DNA of 64,000 nucleotides, taken from positions 20,777 through 84,776 of the forward strand of contig JAAWNT010000011.1 of the NCBI GenBank assembly GCA_022799115.1, read 5' to 3'. This document shows, one piece after another, positions 24,591 through 34,166 of the stretch. Position 1 is the first letter of the stretch. Every line of letters starts with the position of its first letter. The DNA comes from Clostridiales bacterium (lineage in GTDB: Bacteria; Bacillota; Clostridia; Oscillospirales; Acutalibacteraceae). The position numbers and the translations under genes are program-made. The notes beneath the pieces were generated by a model that was given only the letters and a program-made list of their open reading frames with translations, was not told where the DNA came from and made no database searches.

Positions 24591-27500
24591 ATGAGAAAGT
24601 CCAAAAACTTGCCCAGGAAGTCCATTTCCGTTCTGTGTGCAGCGGCGGTTGTGGCGTCCTCCCTGGCAGTGGCTCCCGCGGCTTTCGCGGAAGTCAATGG
24701 CGATGGGACCATTGCGATCAATGAGAAATACGTTTCTCACGAATCCCTTCAGCCTACTCCCCAGGCATTTCAGGTGGACACCCTGCTCAAATGGACGCCG
24801 GAAAGCGATCCTGACGCCAAATTTGCACGATCCACCGTTGAGCTGGTCACCGACCGTGTGACTGGCCCGCTGGTCAACCAATATGCGAATCCGGATGCGA
24901 AACTGATGGTTTGCTCTTTGGCAAACTCCAACCATGACAATTCATATCTGCAGGGAAGCGACACCTTTGACAGCTATGCGTTTGGTTATTGGCAGTATGT
25001 CAATTCCATGGTATATTGGGCGGGCTCCGACGAAGGAATTTTCGTCATTCCCACCCCGGATGTGATCGATTCCGCACATAAAAACGGCGTTCCGGTTACC
25101 GCCACCCTGGGTTTCCCCTGGGGTCCTGACAGCACCGGCGGCCTGAGACTGGAGGAGCTGCGCAAGTTTGTCCAGAAGGATGCAAACGGCAACTATCCGG
25201 TGGCGGACAAGATGGTGGAAATCGCCCGTTATTATGGCTTTGACGGATACTTCTTCAATCAGGAAACCTACGGTTCCACCTCTCAGGTGGCCCGCGAGAT
25301 GGCCAATATGATGAAGTATGTCAAGAAAAAGTATCCCGACATGATGTTCAATTGGTATGATTCCATGGTGGAATCCGGCGGCGTCAGCTATCAGGATGCG
25401 GTCACCGAAGCCAACAAACTTTGGATTGAACGGGATGAAGAGGGTTACTATGCGGTTGACGAGTTCTTTATGAACTACAACTGGGGCGCTTCTCAAATTG
25501 CTACTACCATCAGCACCATGAACAAATACGGCAGAAGCCAGTATGACGCCTTTGCCGGATTTGAAGTGCAGCAGAATAGCTTTAATACCGTGATCCGCGA
25601 CCATCTGCTGGTGGACGGCAACGGCAAGCTGAAACTTTCCATCGCTCTGTACTGCCCCAACTCCACCATGGGCTTTGCCAAAGATCCGGCGGACTTCCAT
25701 GAGCAGGAGAAGCGCTTCTATGTAGGCAGCGCGGGAGATCCCACCAACGAGCCGCTGGATCCTACGAATCCTTCTAACAGCCAGTGGGTTGGTATGGCTC
25801 GCTTCTTCGCGGACAAGACGGTGATTACGGAAGCTCCCTTTACCACCAACTTCAACACCGGACACGGCTCTCAGTGGTTTGTAGACGGAGAGGTATCCCG
25901 CACCGAGGGTTGGAACAACCGCTCCGCGCAGGATATCCTGCCCACTTGGACCTGGACAGTGCAGTCCCAGGGCGGCAAGCTGCAGGGCGCTTATGATTTT
26001 AACGATGCGTACAACGGCGGCAACTCGGTGAAATTTGCCGGCGATCTGGACGCCGCCAACAAGATCATGCTGTATTCCACCCAGGTGGAAAACGCCAAAT
26101 CCGCCTCCGTCACCTATAAGGTGAACAAGGACGGTTCCAACGTGCAGCTTGGCCTGTGCTACGGCGACAACTACGACGAAGCCAACTTCAAATATTATGA
26201 CTTGGGCTCCGGCACCGCCGGCGAGTGGACCACCGCCAATGTGGATGTATCCGCCGACGCGGGCAAGGGTCAGCCTATCACAGCCATTGCCATCAAGGTG
26301 GATGGACAGGTGACCGACTATCAGTTAAACCTTGGCAACATCTCCCTGAGCGACACCGCGGCTCAAACGTGCAGCGCGCCCAAGACCGCCACTCTGGACG
26401 AGATTCTATACAAGGATGCCAACAAAGCTCAGGCGAGAATTTACTGGGATGGCGTGGACAACGCCGCGTATTATGAGCTGTATCAGGTGAAGGCCGACGG
26501 CTCCACCCAGATGATTACCGCGCTTACCAATACCGCTTATTACATGGAGAACCTCACCAAGGAAGCCGGCCAGGATACCGCTACCGTGCGTATTGTCCCG
26601 GTGAACGCAGACGGGGTGAGAGGCGAGTATAAGGATCTGGTTATCGATTGGGAGCTTCCGGAGGAAGCGACAGCGTATGCGCCGATTCCCAGTTCTCCCA
26701 ACGTCTGCCTCAACGAAGTGAGCGCCGTTGTCACCGGCTATTCCGGCCAGGGCGCTGCTGAGCCCGCCTGGAAGGCCATTGACGGAACTTCCCTCAACGG
26801 CAGCAAATGGTGCCAGGCGAGCACCAACCGCGGCTGGATGACCATTAAGCTCGTTGACGGTCCCAAAACCATCCGCAGATGGAGAGTGGAGCACGCAGAA
26901 GCGGGCGGCGAAGGCAAGATCAACAACACCCGCGACTTCTCCTTGCAGTATAAAGACGCAGCCGGAAACTGGCAGATTGCCAAATCCATTTCCGGCAATA
27001 CCGAAGCGGTGACCGATGTTGTGCTGGATCAGCCTATCACCGCTGAGGAGTGGAAGCTCAATATTACATATGCCGACGCAGGTCTGTGGACCGCGATTCG
27101 TATCTACGAATGGCAGATGTTTGAAGACGGCACCCTGCCTCCCGCCGATACGGTTGGCATGCAGTTCGCTTCCGCCCAGAACAATTCGGGCGCAACCGAT
27201 ACTTTCAGCCTGAGCCATGTTCCTGCGGGAAGCACCGTGAGAGCTTACGCTGATCTGAATAAAGAGAATCTTCTGGGCTCCGCAGTAGCCGGCAACGACG
27301 GCAAAGTGGTTCTGGAGAATCTGAACTTCGGCGCGGGCGCCGGCCGTGTGTATTACACCGTGCAGGGCGGCATCACCGGAGAAAGCGATGTGCTCAGCAC
27401 TTCTTATGAGAGTGAAAATGCGCAGAAGACTCCGGCGGCTACCGATGTATCCTTCACGAAATTTAACGCAATCGGTTCCGAAACCGATTCCCGCTTTAAA

Positions 27501-28745
27501 GAAAATGTTTATACCAGCTTGACCGTCAACGGCTTACAGGAAGGCGACGTGGTTTATCTCTATGAGAAGAACGCGGATCCCGATAACCTGACCGCTGGAT
27601 TGCATACCAAGAAGTCTCTGCCTGTGGCAGCCGGACAGACTTCCGTCACCATCGACCGCGTGCAGCTGCCCTACGAGGGAACCGGTCTGACCATGCAGGT
27701 GAAGAGAAACGGTATGATGATCTCCGATAAGTACGAGGTCAGCGCTTTGACAGCACTCAACAACTTGCTGGCTGAGGCGGAAGCCGTTACAAAGGCCGAT
27801 TATCCCATCGGCTACGCCGAGTTGCAGAAGGCGATTGCCGCAGCTCAGGCCGTCGCCGGCAATGAAAACGCCAACTTCGACGAAATCGCCGCTCAGGTGG
27901 AAGCCATGACCAACGCTCTGAGCAATGTGAAAGCGGTTACCGAAGTGTTGCAGACAATTGTAAATAATGCGGAGAAAATTAAGGCTGAGGGCGCTCTGGA
28001 CAACACGCTGGAAGTGATTGTCAACGGCTTTAACACCTCCTTGGAAAACGCCAAGGCGCTGCTTGAGAATCCCAAGGCGACGCAGTCCGAACTCAACGCC
28101 GCCGCTGCCGATCTGCTGGGCTGGGTAGCCAAGGTGGATTGGAAACAGGGCGATAAGACCGCGCTGCAAGTTGCGGTTGACGTGGCGACCTCCATCAACG
28201 AAAACATTAACCTGTATCTGGACACCGAGGCGTTTATTGCCGCCTTTGAAAATGCCAAGGCCGTGCTTGCCAGCGGCAACTCCATGCAGGACGATGTGGA
28301 CGATGCTTACAACGCCCTGATGGACGCGATGCTGAATCTGAAGATGGCAGCCAATAAGGACATTCTCAACGACCTGATTGCTCAGGTGAGCGGCATGAAT
28401 CTGAGCGGTTACACCGCAGACAGCGTTAAAGCGCTGAACAATGCGTTGGCCCAGGCCAAGAAGGTTGCCGCAGATGTCAACGCAATCCAGGCAACAGTTG
28501 ACGAAGCAGCCGCAAACCTCGCCGCCGCTCAGGCAGGACTGGTAAAAGAAACCACCGACAATCCCAGTGTGGAACTTCCCGTGGTTACTCCCGGCAACAA
28601 TGGACAGACCGGAGGCAACGTGCAGAATACCGGAGACGGCAGCACGCCCACCCAGACCGGCGACGCAGGGTCCTTTGGATTCTTGGCGCTGACCGTTCTG
28701 GCAGGAGCCGCTGCGGTGGTATTTTCCAGGAAGAAAAGAGACTAA
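24591..28745 (+). CDS. secreted endo-beta-N-acetylglucosaminidase, GH85, multidomain
   Basis: A 1384-residue surface enzyme. After a Sec signal (SVLCAAAVVASSLAVAPAAF), a GH85 barrel carries the catalytic pair N223/E225 in DGYFFNQETYG, plus VPVTATLGFPWGPD and MMFNWYDSMVESGGV. GH85 enzymes cut between the two core GlcNAc residues of N-glycans. A beta-rich carbohydrate-binding-like region (about 445-595), a fibronectin III-like segment (about 600-697) and an F5/8-type discoidin domain (about 700-845, KWCQASTNRGWMTIKLVD) follow. FIVAR-like helical repeats (about 1050-1320) come next. The end (TQTGDAGSFGFLALTVLAGA, then FSRKKRD) is a wall-sorting-like tail without canonical LPXTG. ATG 24591 fits the AAAGGAGGAAG ribosome binding site. 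Confidence 0.92.
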   Translation: MRKSKNLPRKSISVLCAAAVVASSLAVAPAAFAEVNGDGTIAINEKYVSHESLQPTPQAFQVDTLLKWTPESDPDAKFARSTVELVTDRVTGPLVNQYANPDAKLMVCSLANSNHDNSYLQGSDTFDSYAFGYWQYVNSMVYWAGSDEGIFVIPTPDVIDSAHKNGVPVTATLGFPWGPDSTGGLRLEELRKFVQKDANGNYPVADKMVEIARYYGFDGYFFNQETYGSTSQVAREMANMMKYVKKKYPDMMFNWYDSMVESGGVSYQDAVTEANKLWIERDEEGYYAVDEFFMNYNWGASQIATTISTMNKYGRSQYDAFAGFEVQQNSFNTVIRDHLLVDGNGKLKLSIALYCPNSTMGFAKDPADFHEQEKRFYVGSAGDPTNEPLDPTNPSNSQWVGMARFFADKTVITEAPFTTNFNTGHGSQWFVDGEVSRTEGWNNRSAQDILPTWTWTVQSQGGKLQGAYDFNDAYNGGNSVKFAGDLDAANKIMLYSTQVENAKSASVTYKVNKDGSNVQLGLCYGDNYDEANFKYYDLGSGTAGEWTTANVDVSADAGKGQPITAIAIKVDGQVTDYQLNLGNISLSDTAAQTCSAPKTATLDEILYKDANKAQARIYWDGVDNAAYYELYQVKADGSTQMITALTNTAYYMENLTKEAGQDTATVRIVPVNADGVRGEYKDLVIDWELPEEATAYAPIPSSPNVCLNEVSAVVTGYSGQGAAEPAWKAIDGTSLNGSKWCQASTNRGWMTIKLVDGPKTIRRWRVEHAEAGGEGKINNTRDFSLQYKDAAGNWQIAKSISGNTEAVTDVVLDQPITAEEWKLNITYADAGLWTAIRIYEWQMFEDGTLPPADTVGMQFASAQNNSGATDTFSLSHVPAGSTVRAYADLNKENLLGSAVAGNDGKVVLENLNFGAGAGRVYYTVQGGITGESDVLSTSYESENAQKTPAATDVSFTKFNAIGSETDSRFKENVYTSLTVNGLQEGDVVYLYEKNADPDNLTAGLHTKKSLPVAAGQTSVTIDRVQLPYEGTGLTMQVKRNGMMISDKYEVSALTALNNLLAEAEAVTKADYPIGYAELQKAIAAAQAVAGNENANFDEIAAQVEAMTNALSNVKAVTEVLQTIVNNAEKIKAEGALDNTLEVIVNGFNTSLENAKALLENPKATQSELNAAAADLLGWVAKVDWKQGDKTALQVAVDVATSINENINLYLDTEAFIAAFENAKAVLASGNSMQDDVDDAYNALMDAMLNLKMAANKDILNDLIAQVSGMNLSGYTADSVKALNNALAQAKKVAADVNAIQATVDEAAANLAAAQAGLVKETTDNPSVELPVVTPGNNGQTGGNVQNTGDGSTPTQTGDAGSFGFLALTVLAGAAAVVFSRKKRD

Positions 28746-28770
28746 TTTGACGTTTGAATAGAAACGAAGA

Positions 28771-28820
28771 ACGCCGCCAGGCCAACCGGAGCAATCCGGC
28801 CGCCTGGCGGCGTTTTTTTG
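28771..28820 (+). terminator. terminator of the GH85 gene
   Basis: ACGCCGCCAGGC (28771-28782) pairs perfectly with GCCTGGCGGCGT (28802-28813), enclosing a second CCGG/CCGG pairing, and seven T follow. The remaining 420 bp before the GH130 gene show no credible coding frame. Confidence 0.93.
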
Positions 28821-29240
28821 GAAGTGGGTAAGATGGGATTGCCACCAGTTTTGATAGCATCCGCCGAAGGGAAAGCGGCGGGCGGCATGCGCTTGTGATT
28901 TGCTCCAAAGGGAATTTATATCCCAGGATCAGAGCTGGAAGGTCATACAGTAGAAAAGACCGAACATTATAATCCAATTACTTTGAAATGGAACATTGTC
29001 AATGACAAGCGGTTGAATCCAATCGAAAGCGGCCCCATTGCCGATAAGGGAAGAAACTGGATTCTAAGTTTTGTCTGTGGTCCTTTGCAGTTCTTTGCTT
29101 TTTGTAGCAGTTTGCCATATTTGCGATTTCTTTTTCCGGTTAAGGGCAAACTGCACGAGGAACGTCAAACCCATCTCGGAAACACAAGTGAATTTAACAA
29201 CAAAAATCCGGAAAAAAAGAGAGCCAAATGGAATTTTTTC

Positions 29241-29249
29241 TGGTATAAT
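29241..29249 (+). promoter_or_regulatory. extended -10 promoter of the GH130 gene
   Basis: TGGTATAAT is an extended -10 element with no good -35 hexamer. The GH130 start lies 32 nt downstream, with AAAAAGGAG as ribosome binding site. Confidence 0.55.
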
Positions 29250-29281
29250 AAAGGCAATCACCAAAAAGGAGTCGATATCTT

Positions 29282-30277
29282 ATGAGTAAAATCATCGGGA
29301 AACCCATAAAGAATATCCCCTGGCAGGACAAGCCGGAAGGATATCAGATGCCGGTATGGCGCTATGACGCCAATCCCATCATCAAGCGCGACGCCATTCC
29401 CAGCTCCAACAGTATTTTTAACTCCGCCGTCGTTCCCTTTGAGGACGGATTTGCCGGTGTATTCCGCTGCGACAGCAAGTCGGTAAGCATGGACATTTTC
29501 CCCGGCTTCAGTAAAGATGGAATTAACTGGGAGATCAGCCACACCCCCATCACCTTTGAGGGCGACCCCGAAATTACAAAGCGGGAATACCGTTATGATC
29601 CCCGCGTGTGCTTTATTGAGGACCGCTACTACATCACCTGGTGCAACGGCTACCATGGCCCCACCATCGGCGTGGCGTACACCTTTGACTTTAAGACCTT
29701 CCATCAGATGGAAAACGCCTTTTTGCCGTATAACCGCAACGGCGTGCTGTTTCCCCGCAAGATCGGCGGAAATTATGCAATGATTAGCCGTCCCAGCGAT
29801 ACCGGCCACACCCCCTTTGGCGATATCTTTTACAGCGTCAGCCCCGACCTGACCTTCTGGGGCAAGCACCGCTATGTGATGGGTACCATAAACGGCGACG
29901 CCTCGGCCTGGCAGTCCAAAAAGATCGGCCCCGGCCCGATTCCCATTGAGACCGACGAGGGATGGCTTATGATCTATCACGGTGTAATTAACACCTGCAA
30001 CGGCTTTGTATACCGCATGGGCTGCGCTTTGCTGGATATTGACGAGCCCTGGAAGGTGAAAGCCCGCTCCAGCTACTATATCCTCGGCCCGCAGGAGCTT
30101 TATGAGCTGACTGGGGACGTGCCCAACGTCACCTTCCCCTGCGCCGCTCTGGCGGATTCGGAAACCGGCCGCATTGCCATCTATTATGGCTGCGCCGATA
30201 CAGTTACCGGCTTGGCCTTCACTACTGTAGACGAGCTGTTGGCTTATATGAAGGAGCATCCCCTGGAGATCAAATAA
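29282..30277 (+). CDS. GH130 mannosyl-glycan phosphorylase
   Basis: A 331-residue five-bladed beta-propeller of glycoside hydrolase family 130. Recognisable parts are [40 protein letters not shown], the [20 protein letters not shown] blade, and [20 protein letters not shown], which carries phosphate- and sugar-binding residues. GH130 enzymes phosphorolyse beta-mannosides to mannose-1-phosphate. After an ENGase and an alpha-mannosidase the natural substrate would be Man-beta-1,4-GlcNAc; specificity is inferred, and a beta-1,4-mannobiose substrate cannot be excluded. Cytosolic, without a signal peptide. Monocistronic, with its own promoter and terminator. Confidence 0.9.
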   Translation: MSKIIGKPIKNIPWQDKPEGYQMPVWRYDANPIIKRDAIPSSNSIFNSAVVPFEDGFAGVFRCDSKSVSMDIFPGFSKDGINWEISHTPITFEGDPEITKREYRYDPRVCFIEDRYYITWCNGYHGPTIGVAYTFDFKTFHQMENAFLPYNRNGVLFPRKIGGNYAMISRPSDTGHTPFGDIFYSVSPDLTFWGKHRYVMGTINGDASAWQSKKIGPGPIPIETDEGWLMIYHGVINTCNGFVYRMGCALLDIDEPWKVKARSSYYILGPQELYELTGDVPNVTFPCAALADSETGRIAIYYGCADTVTGLAFTTVDELLAYMKEHPLEIK

Positions 30278-30295
30278 TTTTTGACCGATGTGCCG

Positions 30296-30335
30296 GCCGT
30301 CCCCTTTTGCAGCTGCGAAGGGGGACGGCTTTTTC
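30296..30335 (+). terminator. terminator of the GH130 gene
   Basis: GCCGTCCCC (30296-30304) pairs with GGGGACGGC (30321-30329), with further pairing inside, and TTTTT follows. Confidence 0.88.
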
Positions 30336-30430
30336 TGTATGCAGTATGGGAGAGAAACAGAGGAAAGATCGGATTTGCCCTGTCCAGGGCCTGATTGGGC
30401 AAAGCTGAAAACCGGCGGGGAAAAGGCGGT

Positions 30431-30459
30431 TTGTACTGGACAAAGGAAGATGGTATAAT
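30431..30459 (+). promoter_or_regulatory. promoter of the methyltransferase operon
   Basis: TTGTAC (30431-30436), 17 nt, extended -10 TGGTATAAT (TATAAT 30454-30459). Confidence 0.65.
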
Positions 30460-30535
30460 GGCAGGGACGAAATAAAAGCGGTTTTATGGCAGGCATAAAA
30501 GAAGGTAGAGCCTTTTTTGGAAAGGAGCTCCAAGC

Positions 30536-31288
30536 ATGGATGGAATCCATATGTTTTTCGGCAAAGCGGAAGGCTATGAAAAATACCGCCCGTCCTATCC
30601 TCGGGCGTTAATCGACTACTATTACCGGGAGTTGGGGATTTCCTCCGATTCGATAATCGCGGATGTGGGCGCGGGGACCGGGCTGATGAGTCGGCTGCTG
30701 CTGGAGAAGGGCAGCCGAGTTCTTTGCGTGGAACCCAACCAAGATATGGCCGCAGTGGCGCGGGAACGATTAAAAGACTACAGCCGGTGGGAATGGGTGG
30801 CCGCTACAGCGGAAAACACGCGGCTGCCCGAGCGGAGCGTGGATTTTATCACAGCGGCCCAAGCCTTTCATTGGTTCAGCCAGGCAAAATTTAAAGAAGA
30901 ATGCAGGCGGATTCTCCGTCCCGGGGGAAAAGTGGCTTTGGTTTGGAACAACAGGAATGAGGATGACTCGCTAACGAAGGAGAGCTATCTTATTTGCAAA
31001 AGGATATGCCCGGAATTCCGGGGGTTTTCCGGCGGGAAGGAAACGCCGGGGGACTACCGCTCTTTTTTTCGGGACGGAACGTATGAAACCAGAGCGTTCC
31101 CCAATGATCTTATCATGAACGAGGAACAGTATTTAGGGCGGTATCTTTCCGCCTCCTATGCGCCTAAGAAGGGCGAGTGTGGTTATGAGGAGTTCATAAA
31201 GTCGCTGACTGGGGTGTTTGACGCGCATCAACAAGACGGTTATGTGAAGTGGCGCAACACCACGTTTAGCTATGTAGGAGAGGTGTAG
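30536..31288 (+). CDS. class I SAM-dependent methyltransferase
   Basis: A 250-residue Rossmann-fold methyltransferase. Motif I is IIADVGAGTGLMSRLLLEKG, the acidic residue after strand 2 is in RVLCVEPNQDM, motif II is in RSVDFITAAQAFHWFS, and CRRILRPGGKVALVWNN completes the core. The AQAFHWF element is common in small-molecule or lipid methyltransferases of COG2226 type, but the substrate is unknown. AAAGGAGCT is the ribosome binding site. The stop is 2 nt before the next gene's start, so it is cotranscribed with the decarboxylase-like gene and perhaps the whole yaaO-rsmI cluster. Confidence 0.9.
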   Translation: MDGIHMFFGKAEGYEKYRPSYPRALIDYYYRELGISSDSIIADVGAGTGLMSRLLLEKGSRVLCVEPNQDMAAVARERLKDYSRWEWVAATAENTRLPERSVDFITAAQAFHWFSQAKFKEECRRILRPGGKVALVWNNRNEDDSLTKESYLICKRICPEFRGFSGGKETPGDYRSFFRDGTYETRAFPNDLIMNEEQYLGRYLSASYAPKKGECGYEEFIKSLTGVFDAHQQDGYVKWRNTTFSYVGEV

Positions 31289-31290
31289 AG

Positions 31291-32640
31291 ATGAACGCAA
31301 AACTGGGGGAGTCGGCTCCCCTTTACCAAGCGCTGATGCAGCATAAAAGCCTGGGAAGGGCTTCCTACCATACCCCGGGTCATAAGAGCCGGGGGGGAGT
31401 ATTTCCTGCGGATCTGCTGTCTCTCGACTATACGGAACTGCCGGATACCGACAGCCTATTTGAAGCCGAAGGTCCAATTTTAGAGGCGGAACGGAAGGCT
31501 GCGAATCTCTTCGGCGCTCACCGCACGGTGTTTTCAGCGGGTGGGTGTACGTTATGCATTCAGGCCATGCTCCGGGCGGCCGCCCCCCAAGGGGGAGAGG
31601 TGGTGACTGGGCGGATCATCCACCGATCGGCGGTCAACACCATGGCGCTGTTGGGCATTTGTCCGGTGTGGGTGCTGCCGCGGCCCGACGCGGGTCCCGG
31701 ATTGCCCGGGAGAATCCATCCCAACGACGTGCAACAGGCGCTGCGGGAGCATCCCGGCGCAAAAGCGGTATATCTCACCAGCCCGGATTATTATGGAACA
31801 TTGGCGGATATTGCTGGAATCGCCCGGGTTTGCCGGCAGGCGGGGGTTCCTCTTTTGGTGGATAATGCGCACGGCGCCCATTTGTGGTATGTAGGGGGAG
31901 GAATGCACCCCATTACCCAAGGCGCGGATTATTCCGCCTGCTCCGCCCACAAAACTCTGCCTGTGCTCACTGGAGGAGCGTGGCTCAATATCCGGGAGGA
32001 AAAATGGAGCCATGGGATCAAGGAGGCCATGGCGCTGTTTGGATCCACCAGCCCCTCCTATCCGGTAATGGCCTCCCTGGATTTATGCCGGGAATGGCTG
32101 GAGATGGAGGGAGAAGCCGCCTTTGCCCGGCTGGAAGAGCAGGTGGGGCGTCTCAAAAGGCTGGCCGCTGCCCGGGGCTTTGGGCAGCCTGAGGGAGTCT
32201 GCGACCCGGTTCGCCTGACCCTGAACACCGCATCGGTGGGAATGGAAGGACAAAAGGCTGCCCAATGGCTGCGGGAACGGGGAATTGAGCCGGAATATGC
32301 CGATGCGGGGCACGTGGTTTTTATCCTCACCCCCATGAATACCCAAGAGGATCTTGTCCGGTTGGAGCAGGCGCTTCTGGGATTTCCCATTGGATCCCCG
32401 CTGACCCTGCCTAAACTGGCGCTTCCTCCTCTGCCTGTGAAGGCGGCGGACCCCAGGGAGGCTGTGCTGGCTTCCGCCGAATGGATCCCTCTGGACCAAT
32501 CGGTGGGAAGAGTGGCGGCCCAGGCAGCCTGCCCCTGTCCTCCCGGCGTGCCGGTGGTAATGCCGGGGGAAACCGTTTCAGAAAAAACGGTGGAGTTTTT
32601 ATCCAACTATAGAATTTCTACTATAAAAGTGATAAAATAA
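31291..32640 (+). CDS. Orn/Lys/Arg decarboxylase-like PLP enzyme (YaaO type)
   Basis: A 449-residue fold-type I PLP enzyme of the Orn/Lys/Arg decarboxylase family. Signatures are ASYHTPGHKSRGG near the N-terminus, the PLP-stacking region VFSAGGCTLCIQAML, VDNAHGAHLWYVG (Asp for the pyridine N) and the Schiff-base lysine K221 in SACSAHKTLPVLTGG. It lacks the N-terminal wing domain and most of the C-terminal domain of large inducible decarboxylases, like B. subtilis YaaO, which also sits in front of tmk-yaaQ-holB. Substrate (arginine, lysine or ornithine) is not determinable. GAGAGGTGTAGAG serves as ribosome binding site. Confidence 0.88.
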   Translation: MNAKLGESAPLYQALMQHKSLGRASYHTPGHKSRGGVFPADLLSLDYTELPDTDSLFEAEGPILEAERKAANLFGAHRTVFSAGGCTLCIQAMLRAAAPQGGEVVTGRIIHRSAVNTMALLGICPVWVLPRPDAGPGLPGRIHPNDVQQALREHPGAKAVYLTSPDYYGTLADIAGIARVCRQAGVPLLVDNAHGAHLWYVGGGMHPITQGADYSACSAHKTLPVLTGGAWLNIREEKWSHGIKEAMALFGSTSPSYPVMASLDLCREWLEMEGEAAFARLEEQVGRLKRLAAARGFGQPEGVCDPVRLTLNTASVGMEGQKAAQWLRERGIEPEYADAGHVVFILTPMNTQEDLVRLEQALLGFPIGSPLTLPKLALPPLPVKAADPREAVLASAEWIPLDQSVGRVAAQAACPCPPGVPVVMPGETVSEKTVEFLSNYRISTIKVIK

Positions 32641-32803
32641 GGATAGTTTTTGATTCCAGTGAAATAAGATAGATACCAAGGGACGCCTAGGACGCGGATT
32701 GCCGTGGCGCTCAATCGAATTTTCTTAGACGGACCAAAATCCCCGGGAGTGGCAGGGGGATTCCCTGTTTTCCTGGAAAGGATGAAAGAGGAGGGTTCAT
32801 AGG

Positions 32804-33127
32804 ATGAAACTGGTATTGGCAATTGTCAGCAATGACGACAGCTCTATGGTTTCCAACGCACTGACCAAACAAGGGTTTCAGGTTACGAAGCTAGCCACCA
32901 CCGGCGGTTTTTTGATGGCGGGCAACACCACCTTTCTGACCGGTGTGGACGATGATAAAGTGGATCAGGTAATCGAGATTATTTCCGCTCAAAGCAGCCA
33001 GCGCACCCAAATTGTGCCCAGCGCGGCCACTGTGGATATGGGAATGTATGCTTCCTATCCGGTGGAGGTGACGGTGGGCGGATCCACCATCTTTGTGCTT
33101 AATGTGGAGCGGTATGAGAAAGTGTAA
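32804..33127 (+). CDS. darA: cyclic-di-AMP receptor (PII-like, DarA/PstA)
   Basis: A 107-residue PII-like protein (DUF970, YaaQ). The fold begins MKLVLAIVSNDDSSMVSNAL, followed by the T-loop region KQGFQVTKLATTGGFLMAGN that lines the c-di-AMP pocket, and TFLTGVDDDKVDQVIEII. The C-terminal VEVTVGGSTIFVLNVERYEK is characteristic. Homologues bind cyclic-di-AMP as trimers and signal to unknown partners. It has a strong GAGGAGGGTT ribosome binding site and lies immediately before holB, as in most Firmicutes. The thymidylate kinase gene that usually stands upstream is missing here. Confidence 0.92.
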   Translation: MKLVLAIVSNDDSSMVSNALTKQGFQVTKLATTGGFLMAGNTTFLTGVDDDKVDQVIEIISAQSSQRTQIVPSAATVDMGMYASYPVEVTVGGSTIFVLNVERYEKV

Positions 33128-33132
33128 GCATC

Positions 33133-33999
33133 ATGCGGTTTGACGGAATACAGAATCAGGAACGGGCGTTTCTGCAACTGAACGCCCTGGACAAAACGGA
33201 CCATATTCCCCACGCTCTCATTTTGGAAGGTCCTGTGGGCAGCGGCAAGACGGAGCTTGCCCGTCTGCTTTCCCGGTGGGCGGTTTGCACGTCCCCGGGA
33301 GAACGCCCCTGTGGGGAATGCGCCGCCTGCCGGAAGGCCCTTTCCGGCGGCCACCCAGATATCTTTGTGGCCCAGGGAGGGAGCGGATCCCGCTCTTTCC
33401 ATGTGGATGCGATACGGCAGATTCGGGGAGACGCCTATATTCTGCCCAACGAAGCGGAGCGGAAGGTTTATCTTCTTTTGGGCGCCGACACCATGACGGA
33501 GCAGGCCCAAAACGCCTTGCTCAAGGTTCTGGAGGAACCGCCTCAGAGGGTGCTTTTTGTGTTGACCTGCGTCTCTTCGGCGGCTCTGCTCTCCACAGTG
33601 CGTTCCCGCGCTCAGGTGATCGCTTTGTCCCCAGGCGCGGGCGAAGGGGAGGAGAACTCCGACGCGCAGGAACTGGCCGAGCGGATGGCTTTGGCTCTGT
33701 TGGCCACGCGGGAATATGAGCTTCTCCGTCTTACCGGGGGGCTGGTGAAGGATAAACAATTGTTTCGCCAGGCGCTTGAACGGTTGCAGCGGATCTTCCG
33801 GGACGCCTGCGTAAAGGCGGCGGGAGGAGAAGCGCTCCTTTCCAGCGGGCAAGCGGCGGAGGCCCTGGCCCGCCGGCTCACACGGCGCAGGATCATGGAC
33901 ATGATGGAGGAATTGGAACGGATAGCCGCTTTGTTTGAGCGCAATGTAAACCAGAACTTATTGGCCACCTGGCTTTGCGCGGGACTTCGTTCCTGCTGA
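33133..33999 (+). CDS. holB: DNA polymerase III subunit delta'
   Basis: A 288-residue clamp-loader subunit. It shows HALILEGPVGSGKTELARLL (P-loop), the four-Cys zinc module (CTSPGERPCGECAACRKAL), DIFVAQGGSGSR, and the Walker B/sensor region TMTEQAQNALLKVLEEPPQR followed by FVLTCVSSAALLSTVRSRAQ. It is shorter than typical delta' (about 320-330 aa), mainly in the C-terminal collar domain. It loads the sliding clamp together with DnaX and HolA. It starts 5 nt after darA. Confidence 0.92.
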   Translation: MRFDGIQNQERAFLQLNALDKTDHIPHALILEGPVGSGKTELARLLSRWAVCTSPGERPCGECAACRKALSGGHPDIFVAQGGSGSRSFHVDAIRQIRGDAYILPNEAERKVYLLLGADTMTEQAQNALLKVLEEPPQRVLFVLTCVSSAALLSTVRSRAQVIALSPGAGEGEENSDAQELAERMALALLATREYELLRLTGGLVKDKQLFRQALERLQRIFRDACVKAAGGEALLSSGQAAEALARRLTRRRIMDMMEELERIAALFERNVNQNLLATWLCAGLRSC

Positions 34000-34166
34000 G
34001 CTTTCTCCTTTTACGGCAAAAGGAGAAGGCGCGTGCAATCAGCTGATGCGTGGCAGTGAGTGGGGACAGGCCTGCAACTTGAAGACAGTGACGGTAATTT
34101 CAGAATAACAGCAATATGACCCGGATGGAGGAAAATCGGTCCGGGCTTCCAATAAAGGAGGTAAGC

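Noticed and set aside
29258..30550. 430-codon minus-strand frame opposite the GH130 gene
   Set aside because: Antisense shadow that also runs through the GH130 terminator; no family motifs.
32641..32803. Remnant of tmk between yaaO-like and darA genes
   Set aside because: The 160 bp have no Walker A or DRYxxS-like fragments in any frame, so loss or relocation rather than recent decay.
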